From Ilumatobacteraceae bacterium (GTDB lineage Bacteria; Actinomycetota; Acidimicrobiia; Acidimicrobiales; Ilumatobacteraceae): a DNA stretch of 8,061 bases. The stretch is from assembly GCA_016650435.1 (NCBI GenBank), contig JAENVT010000150.1:1-8061 (forward strand), written 5' to 3'. Below the pieces are notes generated by a model. That model saw only the letters and a list, made by a program, of their open reading frames with translations, ran no database searches and had not been told where the DNA came from. A program made the position numbers and the translations under genes. Below are positions 1 to 5,720 of this stretch, piece after piece (position 1 is the stretch's first letter; every line of letters begins with the position of its first letter).

Positions 1-257
1 GATGCCCGCGCCATCTCGATGACCGCCGTGCCGCGATGCATCCGCCACTCGGCCCGCACCGGGTCACCGAGTGGCCCGGTGACCGTGGAGGTTCGATTCG
101 CGCCGCCGAGTGCCTCCAGCGTGCCCTCGCCGCCGTCCGCAACGGGCAGTTCGACGCAATCATGGCCGAGTTCCCAACACGCCGATCCAACGGCCGCAGC
201 CACCTGCGCGCCGGTCGCGGTGCCCTTGAACTTGTCGACCGCTGCCAGCACGCGCAC
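1..257 (-). CDS. Glycerate kinase, N-terminal part (cut by left edge)
   Basis: This is the first 85 codons of a glycerate kinase of the GlxK/GarK type, which phosphorylates glycerate to 2-phosphoglycerate using ATP in the cytoplasm. The translation begins VRVLAAVDKFKG, matching the family's N-terminal (P)DKFKG block, followed by LPVADGGEGTLEAL at about residues 38-51 and VTGPLGDPV at about 59-67. These are the three hallmark N-terminal blocks, and the fragment ends in TAVIEMARAS, also typical. The start is GTG at 257-255; an in-frame TAG at 269-267 rules out any earlier start, and a second GTG at 251 would remove part of the conserved strand. The C-terminal part, including most of the catalytic region, lies outside the window. 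It is divergent from the amidase, with only 24 nt between start codons. No Shine-Dalgarno is visible, but a TAGGCT hexamer lies 6 nt before the start. The family call is firm; the physiological role (serine/glyoxylate route or other) is unknown. Confidence 0.92.
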   Translation of the reverse strand, partial: MRVLAAVDKFKGTATGAQVAAAVGSACWELGHDCVELPVADGGEGTLEALGGANRTSTVTGPLGDPVRAEWRMHRGTAVIEMARA

Positions 258-263
258 CGGCGC

Positions 264-269
264 AGCCTA
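264..269 (-). promoter_or_regulatory. Predicted -10 element (TAGGCT) of glycerate kinase gene
   Basis: Read on the minus strand, TAGGCT is followed by six bases and then the GTG start, so transcription would begin at or next to the start codon (leaderless). A TTGGCA at 295-290 (minus) resembles a -35 box, but its 20-nt spacer is long. The hexamer overlaps the amidase -10 element on the other strand. This is inferred from sequence alone. Confidence 0.45.
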
Positions 270-273
270 GGGT
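268..273 (+). promoter_or_regulatory. Predicted -10 element (TAGGGT) of amidase gene
   Basis: TAGGGT fits TANNNT and ends 8 nt before the ATG at 282. The same bases include AGGG (269-272), which could instead act as a weak Shine-Dalgarno nine bases from the ATG, so leaderless and leadered initiation cannot be separated here. The element shares CCTAGG with the opposite-strand -10 of the glycerate kinase gene. Confidence 0.4.
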
Positions 274-281
274 TCGACGCC

Positions 282-1727
282 ATGGGAATTGCCAACGATC
301 TCGCCTCGCTCGACGCCACCGCGCAAGCGGAATTGGTACGCACGGGTGAAGCCACAGGAGCCGAATTGGTCGAAGCGGCAATCGAGGCTGCGCAGCGCAT
401 CAATCCACAAATCAACGCGGTCATCCATCCGCGTTACGACGCGGCCCGCGCCGAGGCGGCGCGATCGACCGGCTCAAGCGCGCCCTTTGCCGGTGTGCCA
501 ATGGTGGTGAAAGACCTCGGCTGCATGATGAAGGGCGAGCCGTATCACCTGGGTTCACGAGGCTTGAAGTCGGTCGACTACCGGGCTCCGGTCGACTCCG
601 CGTTGTACCGCAGGTTCCGTGAGGCAGGCTTCGTCGCCATCGGGCGAACCAATGCTCCCGAAATGGGCAGCACCATCACGACCGAGCCGCTGGCCTACGG
701 ACCGTCGCGAAATCCGTGGAACCTCGACTACTCGACAGGTGGGTCGTCGGGTGGCTCTGCAGCCGCGGTCAGCGCTGGCATTGTCGCTGTCGGCCATGCC
801 AACGACGGCGGTGGGTCGATCCGTGTGCCGGCGTCGGAATGCGGGTTGGTGGGCTTGAAGCCGAGCAAGGGCCGCGTCAGCCAAGCGCCGCTGACCGGCG
901 AGGCGTGGGCCGGCGCGACCATCGACGGTTGCGTGACGCGCAGCGTGCGCGACACCGCTGCAGTGCTCGATGCGATCTCCGGCTACGAGCCCGGCGATCC
1001 CTACATCGCGCCGCCGTTCGCCCGACCGCTCGTCGAAGAAGTCGGCTCCGATCCCGGACGACTGCGAATCGGAGTGCTTGACCGTTCGCCGCTCGTGCCG
1101 TCGCATCCCGACTGCGAAGCCGCGGTTGCGGCGGCGGCCAAGCTGCTGGAATCGCTCGGCCATCACCTCGACGACAGCTCACCCGCGGCCATGAGCGACG
1201 TGGGGTTCCAAGATCGCTTCGTCACCGTTGTCGCCGTCAACACCGCCCACGATTTGCGGATCATGGAAGAGAGTCTCGGCCGGCCGATCGGAGAAGATGA
1301 CCTCGAACCCGACAACGTCTTCTTCGGGGAGATGGGCAAGTCGGTGTCGGCCGCCGACTATCTGCTCACCGTTGGTGCGCAGGCTATGTGGTGCCGCGAG
1401 ATGCTCTCCTGGTGGCATCCGCTCGACGGCAGCGAAGGTCACGACCTGTTGCTGACACCCGTCATCGCAACGCCTCCGCCACCCATCGGCTATCTCTCTG
1501 GACCAGAGGGCGGCATGCGAGTGCGCGAGCTGCTGCAGTTCACCGCCCAGTTCAACGTCACCGGTCAGCCGGCAATCAGCCTGCCGTTGTACTGGACTGC
1601 CGAGGGTCTGCCAGTTGGCGTGCAACTCGTCGCCGGCTTCGGCCGCGAAGACGTGCTCGTGCGAATCGCTGCTCAGCTCGAGGCTGCACAGCCATGGGCA
1701 TCGCGGCGGCCACCAGTCAGCGCTTGA
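282..1727 (+). CDS. Amidase-signature family hydrolase (NylA/AmiC-like)
   Basis: This encodes a 481-residue serine amidase of the amidase-signature family, which hydrolyses a carboxamide to acid plus amine or ammonia. The Ser-cisSer-Lys triad can be read: Lys77 in PMVVKDLG, the cis-Ser155 in STGGSSGGSAAAV, and the nucleophile Ser179 in NDGGGSIRVPAS. The NDGGGS form, where many members have TDTGGS, followed by GLVGLKPSKGR, resembles 6-aminohexanoate cyclic dimer hydrolase (NylA) and mycobacterial AmiC-type amidases rather than GatA. The C-terminal block FNVTGQPAISLPL plus GLPVGVQLVAG is also canonical, and the length is normal. No signal peptide is seen, so it is probably cytoplasmic. I chose the ATG at 282 because the open frame upstream (from 36) runs antisense through the glycerate kinase gene and lacks family similarity. 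The stop overlaps the Rieske start (TGATG), implying a two-gene operon. The substrate is unknown. Confidence 0.94.
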   Translation: MGIANDLASLDATAQAELVRTGEATGAELVEAAIEAAQRINPQINAVIHPRYDAARAEAARSTGSSAPFAGVPMVVKDLGCMMKGEPYHLGSRGLKSVDYRAPVDSALYRRFREAGFVAIGRTNAPEMGSTITTEPLAYGPSRNPWNLDYSTGGSSGGSAAAVSAGIVAVGHANDGGGSIRVPASECGLVGLKPSKGRVSQAPLTGEAWAGATIDGCVTRSVRDTAAVLDAISGYEPGDPYIAPPFARPLVEEVGSDPGRLRIGVLDRSPLVPSHPDCEAAVAAAAKLLESLGHHLDDSSPAAMSDVGFQDRFVTVVAVNTAHDLRIMEESLGRPIGEDDLEPDNVFFGEMGKSVSAADYLLTVGAQAMWCREMLSWWHPLDGSEGHDLLLTPVIATPPPPIGYLSGPEGGMRVRELLQFTAQFNVTGQPAISLPLYWTAEGLPVGVQLVAGFGREDVLVRIAAQLEAAQPWASRRPPVSA

Positions 1728-2809
1728 TGGAAGCCAGTCTCGCCCGTTCGGCGTATTGCGACGCGTCGGTCTTTGCTGATGAACAACGTCTGGCGATGGC
1801 GACGTCGTGGGTGTGCGTCGGTCGCAGTGATTCGATCGGGCCGGCGCCAGGTTGCTATCGCTTGACGTCGGTCGCTGCCGACCGTGTGTTGGTCGTTCGT
1901 GACAACAGCGGAGCGTTGGGTGCGTTTGCCAATCGGTGTATGCACCGTGGGACCGAGTTGGTGGACTCGACGTCTCCATCGGTTGCGTCGGCCTGCTTCG
2001 ACTCCGTCATTCGTTGCCCGTATCACTTCTGGGCGTATGGATTCGACGGCTCGTTGCGTGCCTCGCCGTGGGTGGACGACATCGACCCTGCACAATTTGG
2101 TCTGCATCGATTCGCGATCGACGAGTGGGGCGGGTTCGCATTCGTGCGTCTCGCGGCCGATGGACCATCGCTGGTCGACGAGATCGGGGCGATTGCCGCA
2201 CGGATCAGCCGCTTCCCGCTCGATCAACTCGTCGTCGGTGGCACCGTCACGTACGACGTCGCCTCAAACTGGAAGGTGCTCGCCGAGAACTACAACGAGT
2301 GCTACCACTGCGGGCCCGTGCATCCTGAGTTGTGCGAGCTGGTGCCGTCGTTTCGCGTGCGCGGTGGGGCTTCGTTGGATTGGGAGCAGGGAATTCCCCA
2401 TCGTCCTGGTGCCGACACGTTCACCGCCAGCGGCAACAGCGAGCGCGAGTCGTTTCCCGGTCTCAACGACGCCGAGCGAGTCAACCACTTCGGTGAACTG
2501 ATCTACCCGAACTTGTTGTTGTCGCTGTCACGCGATCACGTCGCCGCGTTCATCCTCCAACCGATCGCGGCCGACCGCACGCTGATCGAGTGTCAGCTGT
2601 TGTTTCATCCCGACGAGGTGGGCAAGAACGGCTTCGACGCAGCGGATGCCGTCGAGTTTTGGCACATGGTCAACCTGCAGGATTGGGGGATCTGTGAGCG
2701 CGTGCAGCGCGGCATGACCAGCCGCACGTTCGGGCACGGGTGGTACGCGCCGATGGAAGTCCCGAGCCTCGACATCCGCCGCTGGTGGACCTCGAAGATG
2801 AACGCCTGA
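1727..2809 (+). CDS. Rieske non-heme iron oxygenase, alpha subunit
   Basis: This encodes a 360-residue ring-hydroxylating-type oxygenase alpha subunit. The Rieske [2Fe-2S] ligands are Cys71 and His73 (RCMHRG), then Cys97 and His100 (RCPYHFWAYGFDG). The catalytic iron facial triad is His194 and His199 within ENYNECYHCGPVHPEL, and Asp319 in NLQDWGICERVQRGM. The QDxxICERVQRGM block and GHGWYAPME near the C-terminus resemble betaine- and carnitine-type monooxygenases (GbcA, CntA) and related actinobacterial oxygenases, so N-dealkylation of a quaternary amine is plausible but not shown. The Rieske motif has 23 residues between the two ligand pairs, longer than the usual 15-18. No reductase or ferredoxin partner is in the window. 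The ATG at 1727 overlaps the amidase stop by one base (TGATG) and puts the start at the usual family position. An in-frame ATG at 1694, with GAGG ten bases upstream, would add 11 residues and is a real alternative. Confidence 0.93.
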   Translation: MEASLARSAYCDASVFADEQRLAMATSWVCVGRSDSIGPAPGCYRLTSVAADRVLVVRDNSGALGAFANRCMHRGTELVDSTSPSVASACFDSVIRCPYHFWAYGFDGSLRASPWVDDIDPAQFGLHRFAIDEWGGFAFVRLAADGPSLVDEIGAIAARISRFPLDQLVVGGTVTYDVASNWKVLAENYNECYHCGPVHPELCELVPSFRVRGGASLDWEQGIPHRPGADTFTASGNSERESFPGLNDAERVNHFGELIYPNLLLSLSRDHVAAFILQPIAADRTLIECQLLFHPDEVGKNGFDAADAVEFWHMVNLQDWGICERVQRGMTSRTFGHGWYAPMEVPSLDIRRWWTSKMNA

Positions 2810-2812
2810 ACT

Positions 2813-3214
2813 TCAGCGGCGACGGGGCGTTTGCGTTGCGAGCCTTCGGAGATCCGCCGCGATTTGGTCGAGCGACGGGTTGTTTGCGGCGACGTTCATG
2901 ACGATGTCAAAGACATCGTTGTTCGACGCATGCGCCACGCTCGTTCCATTGAGTTCCAAGAACACCGCCGTTGAAAGCCATCCGAGCCGCTTGTTTCCGT
3001 CGACGAGCGCGTGATTGTTCACGATCGACTGCATCAGCGCGGCTGCCTTCATCGAGACATCGGGATAGGCATCTTCGCCGAGCAGGGTGGTCTGCGGCCG
3101 CGCAATGGCTGAACCGAGTAGGCCGACGTCGCGAATCGGTGGTGGGTCTCCGAGGAGTAGGCGGGCGAGTTCTACGACATCGTCGAGGTCGAGGTACTCG
3201 ACGCGATCTCTCAC
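2813..3214 (-). CDS. doc: Doc/Fic-family toxin of a toxin-antitoxin pair
   Basis: This encodes a 133-residue death-on-curing (Doc) type Fic-domain protein. The active-site motif reads HALVDGNKRLGW, with catalytic His68, acidic Asp72, Asn74, Lys75 and Arg76. Doc from phage P1 phosphorylates and inactivates EF-Tu, whereas canonical Fic enzymes transfer AMP. Here the second Gly of the Fic motif is Lys and the final Arg is absent, as in Doc, while the first Gly is kept, as in canonical Fic. An aspartate-rich start (LDLDDVVELARLL) and IARPQTTLLGEDAYPD at about 37-52 are also typical of actinobacterial Doc proteins. The GTG start at 3214 overlaps the antitoxin TGA by four bases (GTGA), so translation is probably coupled and antitoxin-dependent. 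The gene converges on the Rieske gene with three bases between stop codons. The family call is firm; the target and chemistry are inferred. Confidence 0.93.
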   Translation of the reverse strand: MRDRVEYLDLDDVVELARLLLGDPPPIRDVGLLGSAIARPQTTLLGEDAYPDVSMKAAALMQSIVNNHALVDGNKRLGWLSTAVFLELNGTSVAHASNNDVFDIVMNVAANNPSLDQIAADLRRLATQTPRRR

Positions 3215-3414
3215 TGACCGAGGCGCTCGATGGCGTCCGCGTGCACCTCGAGGATCAACCGGGCAGCAGCGGAAACGCGCCCGAGATGTTCACCTCGAGC
3301 AACGAACTCGCGAACGGCGCGCCGAGCCGCGTCCTGCATCGAGATCCCCTCGGCGGCGGCCCGGTCGCGCAGCGCGGCTTGCTCGTCTGCTGTGAGTCGA
3401 AGGGTCATTGCCAT
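3211..3414 (-). CDS. Ribbon-helix-helix antitoxin partnered with Doc toxin
   Basis: This encodes a 67-residue protein whose N-terminal part fits a ribbon-helix-helix (CopG/Arc-like) DNA-binding fold. A short strand, MTLRL, is followed by helix LTADEQAALRDRAAAEG, a turn, and helix SMQDAARRAVREFVAR. The remaining C-terminal 27 residues (GEHLGRV onward) would be the toxin-neutralising tail. Classic Doc toxins pair with Phd; pairing with a ribbon-helix-helix protein also occurs in actinobacteria. The ATG at 3414 has no Shine-Dalgarno but lies 6 nt after a TACCAT hexamer; an ATG two codons later (3408) is possible. A perfect inverted repeat (3421-3441) directly upstream covers that hexamer, which suggests autorepression, probably by an antitoxin-toxin complex as is usual for such modules. 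The function is inferred from size, fold pattern, operon position and the operator. Confidence 0.85.
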   Translation of the reverse strand: MAMTLRLTADEQAALRDRAAAEGISMQDAARRAVREFVARGEHLGRVSAAARLILEVHADAIERLGQ

Positions 3415-3420
3415 GAGGAA

Positions 3421-3426
3421 ATGGTA
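3421..3426 (-). promoter_or_regulatory. Predicted -10 element (TACCAT) of antitoxin-toxin operon
   Basis: On the minus strand TACCAT is followed by TTCCTC and then the ATG at 3414, giving a 6-nt gap that suits a leaderless transcript. It lies wholly inside one arm of the inverted repeat. No convincing -35 box is seen about 17 nt upstream. Confidence 0.5.
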
Positions 3427-3441
3427 TCAGTTCGATACCAT
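3421..3441. promoter_or_regulatory. Perfect inverted-repeat operator of the toxin-antitoxin module
   Basis: ATGGTATC (3421-3428) and GATACCAT (3434-3441) are exact reverse complements separated by AGTTC. The repeat lies 6 nt upstream of the antitoxin ATG and outside any coding sequence, in the 53-nt gap behind the oxidase stop. Its size and position suit a ribbon-helix-helix dimer-of-dimers binding site. The arm nearest the gene contains the predicted -10 hexamer, so binding there would block transcription. That the antitoxin is the binder is an inference. Confidence 0.75.
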
Positions 3442-3467
3442 GCCGAGCGCGGTCTGGTTCGGGCCTT

Positions 3468-4634
3468 TCATACGAGCCAGTTGGGCTCCCATGCAGGGTC
3501 GGTCAACGCCGGTCGGTTGAGCGCGAACGGGGTGAGATCGCAGCCCGGATCGCGGCCTGCTACCAGAGCAGCAAGTGTTTTGCCGAACCAGGCGACGAAC
3601 TTGTAGCCGTGACCGGCGCCGAGGGCGACATGGATGTTGGGATGATCGGGCAGCGCGTCGACGACGAAGTCGCGATCGGGCGGCAACGTGTAGAGGCAAG
3701 TCGTCGTCGACAGCGCCGGTCCCAACAGGCCGCCGAACGCCATCGCCGCAAACGCGTCGGTGCGCGCCAGGATCGAGGGGTCCGGCTCGAACCCGCGGGT
3801 ATCGGGATCGACGGGTGTGCCGCCGCAATCCTGGGCAATTTTCACACCCGGGCGGCCGAACGTGGGGAATCCGTAGAACGACGGATCGTCCATCCAGATC
3901 CACACCGGGAAGTTGGCCGGCTCGAACGCCTGCGGCGTATCGGTGCCGTAGTACGTCACCTGCTCGCGAGTGACGGTCAGCGGCAGGGTGGTGCCTAGCG
4001 GTTCGACGAGTGGCGCGGTCCAGGCATCCGCAGCGACGACGACCTGCGCGGCCCGTAACTCGGTGCCGTCGGCTAGACGGATGGCCACGTCATCGCCAGC
4101 GGGTTCGATCGCGGTCACGTTCGCGTTGCCGTGCAACGACGCGCCGCGATCTGTCGCGAGGCGTTGCAACAATGGCACTGTCATCGCAGGAGAGACGATG
4201 CCCGTGTTCGCTTGATAGAGCACTTCGGTGTCGGCGGCGACTTGCCATGCCGGCCACCGGGCCATCACGTCCGCTGCCGTCAGTTCATCGAACGCGACGT
4301 CGCCGGACCGCATCGACTCGCGATAGGTCTCGATGTCGATCGCAGCGCCACACGGGAACAGGTCGATACCGCCCGTGATGTGCACGCACGTCTCGCCGCT
4401 CTCTGCTTCGGCCTCTCGCCAGGCGTTGTAGGCGAGATGTGTCAGGCGCACGTAGTGGGGCGTGTGGTAACTGTGCCGGATGATGCGACTGTGATCGTGC
4501 GACGCACCATGGTGATGACCGCCGAGATCGAAGCGTTCCAACCCGACGACCGACTGGCCGCTGCGTGCTGCGAACCACGCCGTGGCGCTGCCGATGCCGC
4601 CGAGCCCGATGATCGCGAGGTCGTATCGCTGCAC
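3468..4634 (-). CDS. Sarcosine oxidase-like FAD-dependent amine oxidoreductase
   Basis: This encodes a 388-residue flavoprotein of the DAO superfamily, close in length and layout to monomeric sarcosine oxidase (MSOX) and N-methyltryptophan oxidase. These enzymes oxidise N-methyl amino acids to amine, formaldehyde and H2O2. The N-terminal dinucleotide-binding motif is GLGGIGS (10-16) with Glu33 following. SRIIRHSY supplies Arg50 and Arg53; Cys313 in TTCLYT matches the Cys that covalently binds FAD; Lys265 matches the MSOX oxygen-activating Lys; Lys345 in GHGYKF matches the substrate-carboxylate Lys; and Tyr254 is retained. The residue at the position of MSOX His269 is Asp269, so the substrate may not be sarcosine. 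The start is probably the GTG at 4634; a GTG at 4643 would add three residues. The open frame continuing to 5120 is antisense to the S58 peptidase gene and is not coding. It is divergent from that peptidase gene. Confidence 0.92.
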   Translation of the reverse strand: MQRYDLAIIGLGGIGSATAWFAARSGQSVVGLERFDLGGHHHGASHDHSRIIRHSYHTPHYVRLTHLAYNAWREAEAESGETCVHITGGIDLFPCGAAIDIETYRESMRSGDVAFDELTAADVMARWPAWQVAADTEVLYQANTGIVSPAMTVPLLQRLATDRGASLHGNANVTAIEPAGDDVAIRLADGTELRAAQVVVAADAWTAPLVEPLGTTLPLTVTREQVTYYGTDTPQAFEPANFPVWIWMDDPSFYGFPTFGRPGVKIAQDCGGTPVDPDTRGFEPDPSILARTDAFAAMAFGGLLGPALSTTTCLYTLPPDRDFVVDALPDHPNIHVALGAGHGYKFVAWFGKTLAALVAGRDPGCDLTPFALNRPALTDPAWEPNWLV

Positions 4635-4641
4635 GGCAAAC

Positions 4642-4647
4642 ACCGTA
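4642..4647 (-). promoter_or_regulatory. Predicted -10 element (TACGGT) of the oxidase gene
   Basis: On the minus strand TACGGT is followed by seven bases and then the GTG at 4634, as expected for a leaderless transcript. This supports 4634 over the GTG at 4643, which overlaps the hexamer. No good -35 box was found. Confidence 0.45.
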
Positions 4648-4658
4648 CGCGGTCGTTG

Positions 4659-4664
4659 TACGCT
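4659..4664 (+). promoter_or_regulatory. Predicted -10 element (TACGCT) of the S58 peptidase gene
   Basis: TACGCT ends 6 nt before the ATG at 4671, and no Shine-Dalgarno is present in between, so a leaderless transcript is likely. GTACGC occurs twice (4645-4650 and 4658-4663) in this divergent region of 36 nt; the second copy covers most of this hexamer. Confidence 0.45.
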
Positions 4665-4670
4665 CGGCCC

Positions 4671-5720
4671 ATGACGGAGGCACGGGCGGACCAACGGCCT
4701 CGCCCGCGCGACTGCGGCATCGAGATCGGCACCCTGCCCCCCGGCCACCACAATTCCATCACCGATGTGCCGGGCCTGCGCGTTGGTCACGCGACCATGA
4801 GCGAGCACTGCACGGGAGTTACGGTCGTCGTGCCCGACACCCTTGAGGGGATGTTTCGCCGTCCCATGGCAGCGGGTACGGCCGTGCTCAACGGTGCGGG
4901 TGAGTTGACCGGTTCGCTGACGATTCGTGAGTGGGGCACGTTGGAGACGCCGGTTGTGCTGACCGCGACGATGAGCGTCGGCATGGCATACCAGGGCGTG
5001 GTCGAGGCAACCCTGCGCGAGGTGCCCGATGTTGCCGAGGATGTTGTCATTCCTGTTGTCGGCGAATGCGACGACTCGTGGCTCAGCGATCCGGCCGTGA
5101 TGGCCGTGACCCCGCGCCACGTCGCGGAAGCGCTTGCGGGCGCTGGCGACGGATTGTTCGAAGCTGGCGCCGTTGGCGCCGGGTCCGGCATGACGTGCCT
5201 CGGTTGGAAGGGCGGGATCGGCACGGCATCACGTCGTGTCGATGCGCACACCCTCGGAGTTCTTGTGATGACCAACTTCGGAGCGCTCGAGCGGTTGTGT
5301 GTGAATGGATCGCCGGTCGGACGGCGGTTCGCCGAGCTCGGCCGAAGCGGTGAACGCGAAGCGCCGGAGGGCAGCTGCATCGTCGTGATCGCGACCGATG
5401 CGCCGATGCTTCCGGCGCAATGCGAGCGGGTTGCTCGCCGTGCCGGCCTCGGCCTGGCGCGCACGGGTTCCGTCGCGACTCACGGCAGTGGAGAGATCTT
5501 CCTCGCCTTCAGCACAAACTGTCGGTTCATCCGCGATGGTCGCGGTCTTGTCACACACGAGGTGCTCTCCGATCGCGATCTCAACGGGCTGTTCGGTGCC
5601 GCGGTAGACGCGACTGAGGAAGCCGTGCTCGACAGCCTGTTCAGAGCGACCACCACCACCGGTCGCCTCGGCCGCGTCGCCGAAGCACTGCCGATCGATG
5701 AGTTGCTGGAGTTGATGTGA
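4671..5720 (+). CDS. DmpA/BapA-type aminopeptidase (peptidase family S58)
   Basis: This encodes a 349-residue member of the S58 family, which includes the L-aminopeptidase/D-Ala-esterase DmpA and the beta-peptidyl aminopeptidases BapA. These are made as a precursor that cuts itself at a Gly-Ser bond to expose a catalytic N-terminal Ser. The expected cleavage site here is Gly234-Ser235 in PEGSCIVVIATDAPM, giving an alpha chain of about 234 and a beta chain of about 115 residues. Other family blocks are NSITDVPGLRVGH (28-40), GAVGAGSGMTC (166-176) with KGGIGTASR (180-188), MTNFG with Asn202, and SGEIFLAFST. No signal peptide is visible. The ATG at 4671 starts at the family's N-terminus; the frame extends upstream only antisense to the oxidase gene. 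The stop overlaps the next gene by four bases (GTGA), so the two are co-transcribed. Substrates could be D-aminoacyl amides, beta-peptides or short N-terminally free peptides; which one cannot be told. Confidence 0.94.
   Translation: MTEARADQRPRPRDCGIEIGTLPPGHHNSITDVPGLRVGHATMSEHCTGVTVVVPDTLEGMFRRPMAAGTAVLNGAGELTGSLTIREWGTLETPVVLTATMSVGMAYQGVVEATLREVPDVAEDVVIPVVGECDDSWLSDPAVMAVTPRHVAEALAGAGDGLFEAGAVGAGSGMTCLGWKGGIGTASRRVDAHTLGVLVMTNFGALERLCVNGSPVGRRFAELGRSGEREAPEGSCIVVIATDAPMLPAQCERVARRAGLGLARTGSVATHGSGEIFLAFSTNCRFIRDGRGLVTHEVLSDRDLNGLFGAAVDATEEAVLDSLFRATTTTGRLGRVAEALPIDELLELM

Noticed and set aside
36..281. N-terminal extension of the amidase by 82 codons
   Set aside because: It is antisense to a well-conserved glycerate kinase start, shows no amidase similarity, and the ATG at 282 matches the family's N-terminus.
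1388..1693. N-terminal extension of the Rieske oxygenase by 102 codons
   Set aside because: It lies in another frame of the amidase gene and has an Arg/Ala-rich composition typical of out-of-frame reading of GC-rich DNA.
555..1979. Long minus-strand open frames opposite the amidase and Rieske genes
   Set aside because: They are antisense shadows produced by the GC-rich third positions; no recognisable domains.
2806..2816. Small palindrome CTGAA-C-TTCAG at the convergent gene ends
   Set aside because: It consists mainly of the two facing stop codons; a 5-bp arm with a 1-nt centre is too weak to be a terminator.
4131..4670. N-terminal extension of the S58 peptidase by 180 codons
   Set aside because: It is antisense to the oxidase gene, and S58 similarity begins only after the ATG at 4671.
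4635..5120. N-terminal extension of the minus-strand oxidase to 550 residues
   Set aside because: It runs antisense through the S58 peptidase gene, is His/Arg-rich without family similarity, and the FAD motif already starts about ten residues after the GTG at 4634.
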